This document shows, one piece after another, positions 1 to 10,647 of a DNA stretch of 64,000 nucleotides (position 1 is the stretch's first letter; each line of letters begins with the position of its first letter). Below the pieces are notes generated by a model, which searched no databases, was not told where the DNA came from, and saw only the letters and a program-made list of their open reading frames with translations. Origin of the DNA: Gammaproteobacteria bacterium (GTDB lineage Bacteria; Pseudomonadota; Gammaproteobacteria; UBA6429; Thiohalophilaceae); the NCBI GenBank assembly GCA_029881995.1, contig JAOULO010000008.1, positions 28,937 through 92,936 on the forward strand. Reading direction: 5' to 3'. A program made the position numbers and the translations under genes.

Positions 1-2
1 AA

Positions 3-1118
3 ATTACATTACAGACCAGTCAGGCTGTGTTATCGCAGGTGGGTGGAACGCGAAATATGATGATCATTTTATTGATCATTGGAGCTGTTGTAGGTGTGCT
101 CGCCGCAGGCTTTATGAGTATGATGATTACCGTACCGCTTAATGAAACCGTATCTGCACTGGAAGATATTGCTAATGGTGATGGTGATCTGACTCGTCGT
201 TTGAAAGTCAGAGGAAATGATGAAATAGCTCTCCTGGCTGCAGGCTTTAATCAGTTTGTAGAAAAAATACATCAGATCATGAGTAAGGTTTCAGGGGCAA
301 CTGCTCAATTAGCGGCTGCGGCAGAAGAAATGTCTATGATTACCGATGACACCAGTACTGGAGTTTTGAAACAACGCTCACAAACTGAAATGGTGGCAAC
401 TGCTATGACCGAGATGGCCAGTACGGCACAGGAGATGGCAAAGAATGCAGAAAGTGCAGCCGCCGGAACGAATGAGGCGGATAATAATGCAGTGGAAGGT
501 CGTAAAATTGTTTCTGATGCGAAGGACTCAATCAATCATCTGGCCACTGAGGTTGAAACGGCAACACAGAAAATTAAAGAATTAAAACAACAAAGTGATC
601 AAATCAGTACTATCGCTGAAGTGATTCGTGACATCGCTGAGCAAACCAACTTACTTGCCTTGAATGCGGCCATCGAGGCAGCACGGGCCGGTGAACAGGG
701 ACGAGGCTTTGCCGTGGTGGCAGATGAAGTAAGAAACCTGGCAAGCCGGACACAACAGTCTACCCAGGAAATTGAAAATATGATTAATCAACTGCAAAAC
801 GGTACTCAACAGGCAGCCGATGCCATGGAGCAGGGGCGTGAAAAGGCACAGGCCAGCGTTGAACAGGCCACTCGTGCTGAAGAGGCATTGAACAAGATCA
901 CATCTGCAGTCCATCAGGTCATGTCCATGAATACCCAAATTGCAGAGGCGGCCAACCAACAGGGTAATGTATCTGAAGAAATCAGTCGCAATATCAACAC
1001 AATTACCGACGTTGCAGATACAACCAATGAAGGTACAGCACAACTGGCCAAGGCCAGTATGGAGCTGGCCCACCTTGCTACTGATTTGCAGGAAATGATC
1101 AGTCAGTTCAAGGTCTAG
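3..1118 (+). CDS. Methyl-accepting chemotaxis protein, 5' end outside window
   Basis: Chemoreceptor that signals through CheA/CheW to the flagellar or pilus motor. The frame is open to the left edge of the window, so the ligand-binding N-terminus is missing; the first usable in-window codon (GTG at 27) is not the real start. What remains is a hydrophobic membrane segment (about bases 57-150), a HAMP linker (ending near GDLTRRL) and a long coiled-coil signalling domain with the conserved hairpin tip [19 protein letters not shown]. There is no CheR-tethering pentapeptide at the C-terminus (it ends ISQFKV). The ligand cannot be inferred without the sensor domain. The next gene, parE, starts 159 bases downstream and is probably transcribed separately. 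Confidence 0.93.
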   Translation: MTLQTSQAVLSQVGGTRNMMIILLIIGAVVGVLAAGFMSMMITVPLNETVSALEDIANGDGDLTRRLKVRGNDEIALLAAGFNQFVEKIHQIMSKVSGATAQLAAAAEEMSMITDDTSTGVLKQRSQTEMVATAMTEMASTAQEMAKNAESAAAGTNEADNNAVEGRKIVSDAKDSINHLATEVETATQKIKELKQQSDQISTIAEVIRDIAEQTNLLALNAAIEAARAGEQGRGFAVVADEVRNLASRTQQSTQEIENMINQLQNGTQQAADAMEQGREKAQASVEQATRAEEALNKITSAVHQVMSMNTQIAEAANQQGNVSEEISRNINTITDVADTTNEGTAQLAKASMELAHLATDLQEMISQFKV

Positions 1119-1277
1119 TCAAATATTGATCAAAAAGTCCTTTTTTTTCTCATAAATCCGTTTTTTTGCGATTTTCTCGCTAGCACTCCATGTAATTTCG
1201 TATAAAATCCCCTTTGATATTCAGCATCTATTAGCGCCGCTGATAGGACAACAACATAAGAAGTTCACACGGGTGTT

Positions 1278-3167
1278 ATGAGTTCGAAAAGTTATACTGC
1301 AGAAGCCATTGAAGTCTTAAAAGGTCTTGAGCCGGTCCGCAAGCGACCTGGTATGTATACCCAGACCGAGCGTCCCAATCATCTCGCACAGGAAGTCATT
1401 GATAATAGTGTTGATGAGGCCATAGCAGGCCATGCCAGCAAGATTGAGATTACCCTGTTCAAAGATGGATCTCTTGAGGTCAGTGATGACGGTCGAGGGA
1501 TGCCGGTTGATAAACATAAAGGTGAGAAAGTCTCCGGTGTTGAGGTGATTCTGACCCGCCTGCATGCGGGTGGAAAATTTTCTAATAAAAATTATCAGTT
1601 CTCTGGTGGTTTACATGGTGTTGGTATTTCTGTAGTGAATGCCTTGTCCAAGCATCTTGAAGTCTGGATCAAGCGTGATGGTAAGGAATACAACATGGCC
1701 TTTGCCAATGGCAAGCCAGTATCAAAGCTGGAAGTTATTGGTAAAGTCGGCCAGCGCAATACTGGTACAACACTCCGGTTCTGGCCAGATAAGAAATATT
1801 TTGATTCACCAAAATTTTCAGTTTCTCGTCTGAAACATGTTTTACGTGCCAAAGCGGTACTATGTCCTGGCTTACATGTTCAGTTTACTGATGAGGCAAG
1901 TGGTGAAACTGATGAATGGTATTATCAGGATGGGTTAAAAGATTATCTACTTGATACCTTAGCAGATGCTGAGCTTATTCCATCTGATGCATTTATAGGA
2001 AGTATCAGCGGAAATGAGGAAGTGGTTGACTGGGCTCTGGCCTGGGTACTGAACAGTGAGAATTCAGTTAGTGAAAGTTATGTCAACCTGATTCCTACTG
2101 TTCAGGGTGGAACCCATGTCAATGGTTTGCGTACTGGTTTAACCGAAGCAGTGCGAGAGTTTTGCGAATTTCGTAATCTGGTTCCAAGAGGTGTCAAAAT
2201 TACGCCCGATGATGTCTGGGACAAGGTTAACTATATTCTCTCAGTGAAACTGCTTGATCCACAGTTTAGTGGTCAGACCAAGGAGCGACTTTCATCTCGT
2301 GAATGCACACCCTTTGTCTCAGGTGTTATTAAAGATGCCTTTGGCCTTTGGTTAAACCAGCATATTGAAGATGGTGAACGAATTGCCGAACTGGTTATTA
2401 GCAGCGCACAAAGCCGGTTAAAGGCAGGTAAAAAGGTTGTTCGTAAAAAAATCACCCAAGGACCAGCCCTGCCAGGCAAGTTAGCTGATTGTACTTCACA
2501 GGATCTGGAGCAGGCTGAATTGTTTCTGGTAGAAGGTGACTCAGCAGGAGGCTCGGCCAAGCAGGCACGAGATCGAGTGTTCCAGGCCATCATGCCGCTA
2601 CGCGGTAAGATCCTGAATACCTGGGAAGTGGATTCAGCACAGGTCCTGGCTTCGCAGGAGGTACATGATATATCCGTAGCAGTAGGTGTTGATCCTGGCA
2701 GTGATAATCTTAAGAACCTGCGCTATGGCAAAATCATCATACTGGCAGACGCTGATTCCGATGGTCTCCATATTGCTACATTATTATCTGCCCTGTTTTT
2801 ACGACACTACTGGCCCTTGGTGATGGCGGGGCATATCTATGTAGCCAAACCCCCCCTGTTTCGCATCGATGTTGGTAAAGAAGTATTTTATGCACAGGAT
2901 GAGGCTGAGCAGCAGGGCATTATGGATCGTATTGCCGCTGAAAAGATTAAAGGTAAGATCAGTATTACTCGCTTTAAGGGCCTGGGTGAGATGAACCCAC
3001 TGCAACTACGAGAAACCACCATGGACCCTGAAACACGCCGTCTTGCGCGACTGACCATTAAACCGGGTGATGGTACTCAACAATTGATGGATATGTTGCT
3101 TGCCAAGAAACGTTCAGCCGATCGTCGTCGCTGGTTGGAAGATCATGGCGACCTTGCAGAAGTTTAA
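1278..3167 (+). CDS. parE: DNA topoisomerase IV subunit B
   Basis: ATPase subunit of topoisomerase IV, which unlinks daughter chromosomes after replication. The 629 residues match the usual ParE length and the opening (IEVLKGLEPVRKRPGMY, then EVIDNSVDEA with Asn43) is ParE-like. The GHKL ATP site (DDGRGMP about 70-76), transducer region and TOPRIM domain (EGDSAGGSAKQAR with Glu419; DADSDG) are all present. The tail is short, as in ParE rather than GyrB. The stop lies 17 bases before parC, so the two form an operon making ParE2ParC2. No strong ribosome binding site precedes the ATG. A TATAAA-like -10 at 1201-1206 is the only promoter hint seen upstream. Confidence 0.97.
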   Translation: MSSKSYTAEAIEVLKGLEPVRKRPGMYTQTERPNHLAQEVIDNSVDEAIAGHASKIEITLFKDGSLEVSDDGRGMPVDKHKGEKVSGVEVILTRLHAGGKFSNKNYQFSGGLHGVGISVVNALSKHLEVWIKRDGKEYNMAFANGKPVSKLEVIGKVGQRNTGTTLRFWPDKKYFDSPKFSVSRLKHVLRAKAVLCPGLHVQFTDEASGETDEWYYQDGLKDYLLDTLADAELIPSDAFIGSISGNEEVVDWALAWVLNSENSVSESYVNLIPTVQGGTHVNGLRTGLTEAVREFCEFRNLVPRGVKITPDDVWDKVNYILSVKLLDPQFSGQTKERLSSRECTPFVSGVIKDAFGLWLNQHIEDGERIAELVISSAQSRLKAGKKVVRKKITQGPALPGKLADCTSQDLEQAELFLVEGDSAGGSAKQARDRVFQAIMPLRGKILNTWEVDSAQVLASQEVHDISVAVGVDPGSDNLKNLRYGKIIILADADSDGLHIATLLSALFLRHYWPLVMAGHIYVAKPPLFRIDVGKEVFYAQDEAEQQGIMDRIAAEKIKGKISITRFKGLGEMNPLQLRETTMDPETRRLARLTIKPGDGTQQLMDMLLAKKRSADRRRWLEDHGDLAEV

Positions 3168-3184
3168 ATAGATAAAGTAGTACA

Positions 3185-5446
3185 ATGGCTAAGAAAACTA
3201 TCAATACGCAGATATTTGAAGACAATATTGAACGTCTCCCTCTAAAAACCTTTACGGAGAAGGCATACCTGAATTATTCCATGTATGTCATTCTTGACCG
3301 TGCCCTGCCACATGTTGGTGATGGCCTGAAACCGGTACAAAGGCGAATTGTCTATGCCATGTCTGAATTAGGACTTAAGGCTGGTTCCAAGTTTAAAAAA
3401 TCTGCCCGTACTGTGGGTGACGTACTAGGTAAGTTTCATCCCCATGGTGATAGCGCCTGCTATGAAGCCATGGTCTTAATGGCTCAGCCTTTTTCTTATC
3501 GCTACCCATTACTTGAGGGGCAGGGTAACTGGGGTTCACCGGATGATCCAAAGTCCTTTGCTGCTATGCGTTATACAGAGTCTCGCCTGTCGGCGTTTTC
3601 AGATTTACTGTTATCAGAACTTGGCCAGGGAACTGTAGACTGGCAACCCAATTTCGATGGCAGTCTGAAAGAGCCGACCTTACTTCCTGCTCGTGTACCC
3701 CATGTTTTATTGAATGGTACAACCGGGATTGCTGTCGGCATGGCAACGGACATTCCACCCCATAACCTGGGAGAAGTCTGTCAGGCTGCCATTCATTTGC
3801 TGGATAATCCAAAGGCAAAAACCAGTGAACTTTGTAAATTTGTCAAGGCACCGGACTATCCAACTGATGCAGAGATTATCACACCAAAAACAGATATTCG
3901 TAAGATGTATGATACTGGACACGGCAGTATCCGAATGCGTGGTCGGTATGAAATAGAAAGTGGTGATATCATTATTACTGCCTTACCTCACCAAACTTCG
4001 CCTGCCAAGGTACTGGAGCAAATCGCCGGTCAAATGCAGGCCAAGAAACTTCCCCTGGTGGTAGATCTTCGCGATGAGTCTGATCATGAGAATCCTACTC
4101 GCCTGGTTGTTGTACCTAAATCTAATCGCGTGGATGTTGATGAGTTGATGGCGCACTTGTTTGCGACAACCGATCTTGAACGCACTTACCGAGTCAATAT
4201 GAATGTCATTGGACTTGATGGCCGACCAGGGGTGCAAAACTTAACATCGATGTTGTCTGAGTGGCTGGCCTATCGTATGGCCACCGTAAAACGAAGACTT
4301 GAATATAGACTGGATAAGGTCAGTAAACGTTTGCATATTCTGGATGGTCTGTTGATTGCCTTCTTGAATATTGATGAGGTGATCAAAATCATCCGCACCA
4401 ATGACAAACCCAAACCTGTTTTGATGAAACGGTTCAAGTTATCGGATGAGCAGGCTGAGGCGATTCTGGAGTTAAAGCTTCGTCACCTGGCGAAACTGGA
4501 AGAAATGACCATTAAGACAGAGAAAAAGGAACTTGCAGAAGAAAGGGATTATCTGGAAAAAACACTGGGTTCAAAACAGCGTATGAAGACGCTGATCAAA
4601 AAAGAACTTAAAGACATTATTGAGAATTTTGCAGATAAGCGTCGTTCACCAGTTGTTAAACGGGATGCTGCACAGGCACTGGATGAAACCTCTCTAATCA
4701 GTTCTGATCCTATTACGGTTGTATTATCTGATAAAGGCTGGGTCAGGGCTGCCAAAGGGCATGAGATGGATCCATTGTCGCTGACCTATAAATCAGGCGA
4801 TAGTTATCTTGATAGTCAGCTTGGAAAATCAAATCAACTGGCAGTATTTATTGATTCAACAGGACGTTGTTATTCCTTGCAATCGCATACACTCCCTTCA
4901 GCCAGAGGGCAGGGTGAGCCATTAACAGGTCGCTTAAGCCCACCCAGTGGGGCCACATTCCGTGGTGTCATTATTGGAGACCCGGAACAGCTATGCCTAC
5001 TGTCGACGGATCAGGGGTATGGCTTTGTTGTAAAACTGGAAGACATTGTGACTCGCAATAAAAAAGGTAAAGGGGTATTGAAAGTTCCTGTTGGTGCGAA
5101 AGTCCTACCACCTGTACTGGTTAATGATATGGAAACACATTGGGTAGCTGCTGCCACAAATGAGGGACGTCTGCTGATTCATCATATTGAAGAATTACCT
5201 GTTTTACCAAGAGGCAAGGGTGTCAAAATCATTAATATCCCATCGGCCAAGGCCAAGAGCCGTGACGAATTCGTTACGGCTGTAACTGTAATAAACGAAG
5301 ATGATAGTATTGTTATTCATTCTGGTAAACGACATAAAGTCCTTAAACCAGAAGACATGGAACATTATGAGGGTGAACGTGCCCAGCGTGGTCATAAACT
5401 GCCACAGGGTTTTCGTAGTGTCGATCGGATGTTACCTGAAGAATAA
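3185..5446 (+). CDS. parC: DNA topoisomerase IV subunit A
   Basis: DNA-cleaving subunit of topoisomerase IV. The 753-residue protein has the winged-helix/tower breakage domain with catalytic Tyr130 (AAMRYTES) and a C-terminal beta-propeller. The quinolone-resistance region reads [11 protein letters not shown], with Ser90 and Glu94 at positions equivalent to E. coli ParC Ser80 and Glu84, so both sensitive-type residues are retained. It has no GyrA box of the canonical form, in keeping with ParC. It follows parE by 17 bases. Its stop codon directly abuts the stop codon of the convergent lipoprotein gene, leaving no intergenic terminator. Confidence 0.97.
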   Translation: MAKKTINTQIFEDNIERLPLKTFTEKAYLNYSMYVILDRALPHVGDGLKPVQRRIVYAMSELGLKAGSKFKKSARTVGDVLGKFHPHGDSACYEAMVLMAQPFSYRYPLLEGQGNWGSPDDPKSFAAMRYTESRLSAFSDLLLSELGQGTVDWQPNFDGSLKEPTLLPARVPHVLLNGTTGIAVGMATDIPPHNLGEVCQAAIHLLDNPKAKTSELCKFVKAPDYPTDAEIITPKTDIRKMYDTGHGSIRMRGRYEIESGDIIITALPHQTSPAKVLEQIAGQMQAKKLPLVVDLRDESDHENPTRLVVVPKSNRVDVDELMAHLFATTDLERTYRVNMNVIGLDGRPGVQNLTSMLSEWLAYRMATVKRRLEYRLDKVSKRLHILDGLLIAFLNIDEVIKIIRTNDKPKPVLMKRFKLSDEQAEAILELKLRHLAKLEEMTIKTEKKELAEERDYLEKTLGSKQRMKTLIKKELKDIIENFADKRRSPVVKRDAAQALDETSLISSDPITVVLSDKGWVRAAKGHEMDPLSLTYKSGDSYLDSQLGKSNQLAVFIDSTGRCYSLQSHTLPSARGQGEPLTGRLSPPSGATFRGVIIGDPEQLCLLSTDQGYGFVVKLEDIVTRNKKGKGVLKVPVGAKVLPPVLVNDMETHWVAAATNEGRLLIHHIEELPVLPRGKGVKIINIPSAKAKSRDEFVTAVTVINEDDSIVIHSGKRHKVLKPEDMEHYEGERAQRGHKLPQGFRSVDRMLPEE

Positions 5447-6511
5447 CTAATTCTGTTTGGCTGGCAGGACAATAATATCCTGCTTGTTACCTATTTTATG
5501 TAATTTGCGAAGTATTTTTTCTGCACGGTCAATCAGGTTTTGTAATCTTTCGTTGTCAGGTGAAATGGGTTTCAAGGATTTCCATAGCAGATAGGCTTCC
5601 TGTACTTTCCCTTTACTGTATAGTCTACGCCCTTCAGTGATTGTTTTATCAACATAATCTTCAGTCTGCTCTTCAAGAATATTTTTAAATTTTAATACCT
5701 GGCCATTTTTTTGATCTTCAACAGGAAGAAGATTGATGTTTTGATGGGCCATGTTGAAATCCCCCTTTGCCAGGGCCATTTGAGCCGTTCGTAGAGTTTT
5801 TTTGCCACTTTTGCTCAGCTTTCTTGAACGTAGCTGAATTGCCTGCTCAAGTTGTTTGGATGCTTCAATGAATTTATTCTGAAAATATGGCGAGGGTGTT
5901 AATTGATTGGCAATTTTAAGGCACTGTTTTGCTACTTCAAGTTCATGATTCTTTATCGAGTCAGATACACACTCAATCAAAGTTTTACTGGTAGAATCAA
6001 TATCAAGGTTATGGTCCTGTAATAACCATCTTGCAGAATAATTTTTAGGAATGACCCTGGAAATTTCATTTCTTATTTTAGAATCATTGATTAACCATTG
6101 AGTTTTATTTTGAAGTATTCTTAGTTTTAACTGCTTCAAGTAAACAGTTCTTTTGTGGATGAATTCGTTATGGGCCTTCTTTAATTTTCGATTATTAGGT
6201 AATTTGTCCAGGCCATACTCATAGGTCTCATCAGCATGGTGCCAGTCCCGTTTTATAAGATACTGAGCACCTTTTTCCAGAATATCCTGCTCAAATAATC
6301 CTGCGAGTTTTACGACAGTTTCCTTCTGTCTCATCAGTTGGTTATAATTCTTATGGTCTTTTTGAATGTAATAAAGGGTGTCCAGGGCTTTCCCATAGTC
6401 TTTATTTTTAATCCAGATATCGATTTGACCGGGCAGATTTTCATCCAGTGAATGGATGTAGGCACAGCCAGGTAAGAGTAAAGAGAAGATAAAAATATTT
6501 ATGAAACGCAT
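5447..6511 (-). CDS. Predicted lipoprotein with TPR-like helical repeats
   Basis: I do not recognise a named family. The 354-residue product begins with a short signal peptide and a lipobox ending LPGC (Cys16), so it should be lipid-anchored, probably at the inner face of the outer membrane. The rest is alpha-helical and Lys/Gln-rich with TPR-like phrasing (for example DTLYYIQKDHKNYNQL, then YEYGLDKLPNNRKLKKAH and AQMALAKGDFNMAHQNI), suggesting tandem helical hairpins used as a protein-binding scaffold. It starts only 5 bases after the stop of the upstream adenylate cyclase gene on the same strand, so the two are almost certainly co-transcribed and may act together; that functional link is inference. 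Confidence 0.8.
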   Translation of the reverse strand: MRFINIFIFSLLLPGCAYIHSLDENLPGQIDIWIKNKDYGKALDTLYYIQKDHKNYNQLMRQKETVVKLAGLFEQDILEKGAQYLIKRDWHHADETYEYGLDKLPNNRKLKKAHNEFIHKRTVYLKQLKLRILQNKTQWLINDSKIRNEISRVIPKNYSARWLLQDHNLDIDSTSKTLIECVSDSIKNHELEVAKQCLKIANQLTPSPYFQNKFIEASKQLEQAIQLRSRKLSKSGKKTLRTAQMALAKGDFNMAHQNINLLPVEDQKNGQVLKFKNILEEQTEDYVDKTITEGRRLYSKGKVQEAYLLWKSLKPISPDNERLQNLIDRAEKILRKLHKIGNKQDIIVLPAKQN

Positions 6512-6516
6512 CAGGC

Positions 6517-8190
6517 TCAGGCGACAATTTTTCGGGCCACAATCTCTGAGAGTTGGGTATCGATAGTCTGGCTGTATTCTTCTTTGAGGTCAGTTATCAG
6601 GTAAGTTGTAACAGGCTCACTGATTCCTCTGAGTTTAATAGACTGGTTGCGATGGGCAATAATTTGCCACTGAACATCAGGGTCCTTAACCAGGGAATCG
6701 GTAACAACAATCTGATCTTTTTCTGCCACAGTATGTAGACGGGACGCAATATTTACCGCATCACCAACAACGGTGTACTGCATACGGTCATTAGATCCCA
6801 GGTTCCCTGCCAGCATTTCGCCACTATTAATACCAATCCGGAAATGGATAGGTACCTGGCCATCAATGATACGTTCTTTATTAAGGATTGTTACCAGGCG
6901 TTGAATCATAACTGCGCAGGCGATGGCGTTAAGCTTATGATTCTTGTCTTCTTCAGGGGCTCCAAAGATCATCATGGCACAGTCACCCATAAATTTATCT
7001 ATGGTACCGTGGTAGAGGCGGGTAACGATCGAAATATAGGAAAAGTATTCATTGAGCAGGTTGGCCACTTCTGCAGGCGGGAGTTTCTCTGTGATCGAGG
7101 TGAATCCCACGATATCGGCAAATACAGCCGTAGCAGTGACATGTTTACCACCGAGTTTAACATGGTCGAGGTTTTGCATAATTTGTTTGGCCACACTAGG
7201 TGATACAAACCGGGAAAAGGCATTTTCAACCTGGGACTTTTCCAAAAGCCCTGTTGCCATATTGTTCAAAGAATTCATCAGGAAACCAATTTCATCATTA
7301 CGCTTTTCTTCAAGGCGGAATTTATAGTTTCCAGAGCTAATTGCTCTACTGGCATCCATCAGATCGTTAATAGGACGAGTGAGTCGTTTACCCAGATAAA
7401 ATGCTGTGATCACGCCCAGTATAATCATGATAATAGTGGCAGCAATAATTGCCTGAATGGTCTGAGCAATAGCGATATGCATGCTTGATTTGTTAAAGAT
7501 TACCAGGGCATGCCCAATAATCAGGTTCTGGAATGTAACAGGAATCAAATAAGAAATGACCTCTATTTCATTTCCCTGAGTATCACCACTGTTCCATTCA
7601 ATGGCATAGGTTGTCTCATCTAGCTGAGCCGCAGAACGGTATAAGCTAATGATATCCTTGGTTGGTGTCATTCCTGAGTTGGCGATGACCTTTCCCTCTT
7701 CATTATATACAACACTTCCGAGTGTATTTTTGTTGGCTGTCAGGTTACTGGTAGTCACCATTAAACTCAGTGTGTCGTCTGAAAGTATCAGTTCCTTGGA
7801 GGATTCAGCCAGCTGGTTTACGACCGTCTTACCAAAATCATTCATTTGCTGACCGAGGATACGAGTCTGGTTATTGGTGACAACCACACCCAGTAGCACC
7901 ATGCTCACGGCAATCAATAGCGTCAGTACCAGGGCAAGCTTATGGGCGATACCAAATTTGTCGGGGAGAAACTGAGCAACATAGGGGGCCAGCCAGTTTC
8001 TACAAACCAGGAATCTTGGCTTTAGCCATTCAAGAATTGATGTCATATGACCTTTGGGCATAGTCTCAAAATAGTCAGTTTTTACAAGTAAATTAGGCGT
8101 GAAGAATATCTTGTAAATCAAATAGTAACACAATTTTTGTGATTTCTGGAGAAGCTTCATGGCGTTCTGAAATCCAGTCAATGAGATCAT
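6517..8190 (-). CDS. Membrane class III adenylate cyclase with HAMP domain
   Basis: Predicted to make cAMP from ATP in response to a periplasmic cue. The 557 residues contain a membrane helix (about 84-104), a periplasmic region of roughly 135 residues, a second helix (about 241-266), a HAMP domain (about 266-318) and a class III cyclase domain (about 348-535). Metal-binding Asp359 (VFADIVGFTS) and Asp403 (DKFMGD) are present, as are Lys399 and Asp477, the pair expected for adenine rather than guanine selection, and the transition-state Asn480 and Arg484 (GDAVNIASRL). The chosen ATG has an AGGA eight bases upstream; ATGs 10, 43 and 48 codons later are alternatives. A TPR-like lipoprotein gene follows after 5 bases. 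Confidence 0.88.
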   Translation of the reverse strand: MISLTGFQNAMKLLQKSQKLCYYLIYKIFFTPNLLVKTDYFETMPKGHMTSILEWLKPRFLVCRNWLAPYVAQFLPDKFGIAHKLALVLTLLIAVSMVLLGVVVTNNQTRILGQQMNDFGKTVVNQLAESSKELILSDDTLSLMVTTSNLTANKNTLGSVVYNEEGKVIANSGMTPTKDIISLYRSAAQLDETTYAIEWNSGDTQGNEIEVISYLIPVTFQNLIIGHALVIFNKSSMHIAIAQTIQAIIAATIIMIILGVITAFYLGKRLTRPINDLMDASRAISSGNYKFRLEEKRNDEIGFLMNSLNNMATGLLEKSQVENAFSRFVSPSVAKQIMQNLDHVKLGGKHVTATAVFADIVGFTSITEKLPPAEVANLLNEYFSYISIVTRLYHGTIDKFMGDCAMMIFGAPEEDKNHKLNAIACAVMIQRLVTILNKERIIDGQVPIHFRIGINSGEMLAGNLGSNDRMQYTVVGDAVNIASRLHTVAEKDQIVVTDSLVKDPDVQWQIIAHRNQSIKLRGISEPVTTYLITDLKEEYSQTIDTQLSEIVARKIVA

Positions 8191-8407
8191 AGCACTTATC
8201 CTGTAATGATCTTTTTTCGATTGTATAAATATTAATCATTCGAAGTAGAAGTTAGGAGCAGTTCGCATTTTTTGTTCAAATTTCACTTTTATGTTGACCA
8301 TGCTATCTGTATGGAGTGGCAGGCATGCCACTATAGTAACTATGCTCAACTTAGGGTAAATCAGGAGTAAAATACGGGAAGATCACCCGATACGATATTC
8401 GACGTTT

Positions 8408-9310
8408 ATGAATGACAGTAATCAAAAATTAGTTCATACCCTGGGATGGTTTTCCCTTGTTAATTTAGGGATATTTATTCAGGCCAGTCTTAGCCTCAGT
8501 ATCCTGGGATTGGATGGTTACCTGAGCCAGTATGGAATCAGTATGCTGGAAATCAGTCTGGGTGTGGCTGGTATCGGGGTATTTGGTGCCCTGGTCATGA
8601 TACTGGCATCAAAACCCATTATCTGTCTTTTTTTGAAACCAACCTCGGCAAAGAATAGTAAGGACACCAAGGTACAACAGCTCAGGCTTATTGTAGAAAT
8701 ACAGGCTGAAAAAGCCGATATACCTGTGCCTAGCCTGGCTGTATATTCATCAGAAGAAATTAATGCCTTTGCGATAGGAACAGGTGGCCGGCATAGTATG
8801 CTGGTAGTCAGCCAGAAATTACTGGATAGTCTCAGTCTGGACGAACTATCAGCGGTAGTGGGGCATGAACTGACCCATATCGCCAATGGTGATATGTTGA
8901 CCCTGACCCTGATTCAGGGTGTGGTCAATATGTGTGTTCATTTTCCTGCCCATATCCTGGGACAGTTATTTGACCGCCTGGTGTTCCGTGATCCTCATCG
9001 AGCCCCCGTGACCAGGGCCATAAGCATAATACTACAGCTGTTACTGGCCGGACTGGCGAGTCTGGTGGTCATGTGGTTTAGCCGCCAGCGAGAGTTCACT
9101 GCCGATGTGGGAGGGGCTAAACTGGCCGGTCACGGAGAGATGATGGCCGCTTTACGATCACTGCAGACGGATGTTGATACCGAGCCTTCGATGTACCCCT
9201 TTGTGGTATTTGGAATGAACAGTCATATCCTTCATGGCAGTCTATTGCGTTATTTTTCCTCCCATCCAAGCATTCAGGAGAGAATTCAGGCCCTGGCAAA
9301 AGTCCAGTAG
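8408..9310 (+). CDS. htpX: HtpX-type M48 zinc metalloprotease
   Basis: Inner-membrane zinc endopeptidase that degrades misfolded membrane proteins. The 300 residues fit HtpX (about 290). There are two N-terminal membrane helices (about 12-33 and 48-72), the zinc motif HELTH at 153-157, another hydrophobic pair, then SRQREFTAD, whose Glu is the third zinc ligand, and the family C-terminal signature SSHPSIQERIQAL. It is divergent from the adenylate cyclase, with 217 bases between the starts. In E. coli htpX is CpxR-regulated; I saw no clear CpxR box here. The gap contains an imperfect palindrome at 8316-8331 (GTGGCA/TGCCAC arms) of unknown role. Confidence 0.9.
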   Translation: MNDSNQKLVHTLGWFSLVNLGIFIQASLSLSILGLDGYLSQYGISMLEISLGVAGIGVFGALVMILASKPIICLFLKPTSAKNSKDTKVQQLRLIVEIQAEKADIPVPSLAVYSSEEINAFAIGTGGRHSMLVVSQKLLDSLSLDELSAVVGHELTHIANGDMLTLTLIQGVVNMCVHFPAHILGQLFDRLVFRDPHRAPVTRAISIILQLLLAGLASLVVMWFSRQREFTADVGGAKLAGHGEMMAALRSLQTDVDTEPSMYPFVVFGMNSHILHGSLLRYFSSHPSIQERIQALAKVQ

Positions 9311-9369
9311 TGGGTTTGTGCTGGCAGGTAAGTTAAAATACTGCCTTTATTGCTGGAGGTAGTAGAGAA

Positions 9370-10611
9370 ATGACCCTGATTCGTCCTTTTGCCGGGTTAC
9401 GACCCGTCCCGGAACAAGCAGAGGCCGTAGTGGCCCCCCCTTATGATGTATTGAATACAGAAGAGGCTCGAGTTCGGGCGGAAGGGCGTCCTTATAGCTT
9501 TTTACATATATCCAAACCAGAAATCGATTTACCGGCTGGTACTGACCCCTTTAGTGCCGAAGTGTATGCCAAAGGTGCAGAGAATCTTTCTAATATGCAG
9601 CAACAGGGAATTCTCAAACAGGATTCACAACCCTGTTACTACCTTTACCGTCTGATTATGGATGGTCACCAACAAACGGGTCTGGTCGCTGTGGCCTCAG
9701 TCCCGGATTATGATACCAACCGAATCAGAAAACATGAATTTACCCGACCTGATAAAGAAGATGATCGCGTGCGCCAGGTCGATGCCCTCAATGCCCAGAC
9801 AGGACCTGTTTTTCTGACCTACCGTCATAATAGTCAGGTCGATACCCTGGTTGAAAAGGTCTGTCAGGAGAAGCCTGAGTATAATCTCACTGCTGATGAT
9901 GGTGTTCAGCATACGATCTGGGTTGTTAAAGATGCCGCACAGATTAATGAACTGACACAGGTTTTTGATGCAATGGACTGCCTGTATATTGCCGATGGCC
10001 ATCATCGTTCTGCTGCAGGTTCACGTGTTGCCGCCATGCGTAAGGAAGCTAATACACAGCACACGGGTGATGAATCTTACAACTATTTTCTGAGTGTGAT
10101 ATTCCCTGACAATCAGATGAAGATCCTGGATTACAACCGTGTTATCAAAGACCTTAACGGCATGGACACACAGTCTTTTATTCAGGCCGTTTCAGAAAGT
10201 TTTAACTGCCAACAGGTAAATGCCCCAGTGAAGCCGGCAGGTCCGGGTGAATTTGGAATGTATCTTGAGGGACAATGGTACAGGTTGACGATTAATGATG
10301 AATTGATACCAAAAGATGACCCTGTTAAACGTCTTGATGTTAGCCTGTTACAGGATAATCTGGTCGAACCTATTCTTGGAGTTTCAGATCCAAGACGTGA
10401 TAAAAGAATTGATTTTGTCGGTGGTATACGTGGGCTTTCCGAACTGGAGAAGCGGGTAAATAGTGGTGAGATGGCGGTGGCCTTTTCACTTTATGCTACC
10501 AGTCTTGATGCCTTAATGTCAGTTGCTGATGCAAATGAGGTAATGCCACCGAAATCAACCTGGTTTGAACCCAAATTGGCGGATGGCCTGGTATCCCATG
10601 TGCTGGATTAG
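9370..10611 (+). CDS. DUF1015 family protein
   Basis: Conserved cytoplasmic protein of the DUF1015 family, function not firmly established. The 413-residue length and the hallmarks RPFAGLRP, VVAPPYDVL, KHEFTRPDKEDDR and CLYIADGHHRSAA are diagnostic. No membrane segments or signal peptide are seen. The ATG is preceded by GGAGG, a strong ribosome binding site. It is 59 bases downstream of htpX and may share its transcript. A strong hairpin at 10621-10647 follows, separating it from the convergent FimX-like gene. Confidence 0.9.
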   Translation: MTLIRPFAGLRPVPEQAEAVVAPPYDVLNTEEARVRAEGRPYSFLHISKPEIDLPAGTDPFSAEVYAKGAENLSNMQQQGILKQDSQPCYYLYRLIMDGHQQTGLVAVASVPDYDTNRIRKHEFTRPDKEDDRVRQVDALNAQTGPVFLTYRHNSQVDTLVEKVCQEKPEYNLTADDGVQHTIWVVKDAAQINELTQVFDAMDCLYIADGHHRSAAGSRVAAMRKEANTQHTGDESYNYFLSVIFPDNQMKILDYNRVIKDLNGMDTQSFIQAVSESFNCQQVNAPVKPAGPGEFGMYLEGQWYRLTINDELIPKDDPVKRLDVSLLQDNLVEPILGVSDPRRDKRIDFVGGIRGLSELEKRVNSGEMAVAFSLYATSLDALMSVADANEVMPPKSTWFEPKLADGLVSHVLD

Positions 10612-10620
10612 ATGAAATAA

Positions 10621-10647
10621 AGGCTCACTGATTAAATCAGTGAGCCT
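10621..10647. terminator. Bidirectional hairpin terminator between convergent genes
   Basis: A 27-base near-perfect palindrome (arms AGGCTCACTGATT and its complement). It overlaps the stop codon of the FimX-like gene. The T-rich tract (TTTATTTC) lies on the minus-strand side, so it probably terminates that gene best, with weaker activity for the plus-strand DUF1015 gene. Confidence 0.75.

Noticed and set aside
651..1073. 140-codon minus-strand ORF opposite the chemoreceptor
   Set aside because: It mirrors the highly conserved signalling domain of the sense gene; Cys-rich low-complexity translation with no start signal.
8316..8331. GTGGCAGGCATGCCAC palindrome upstream of htpX as an operator
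   Set aside because: The arms are only six bases and it matches no recognised regulator site; noted under htpX but not listed as a site.
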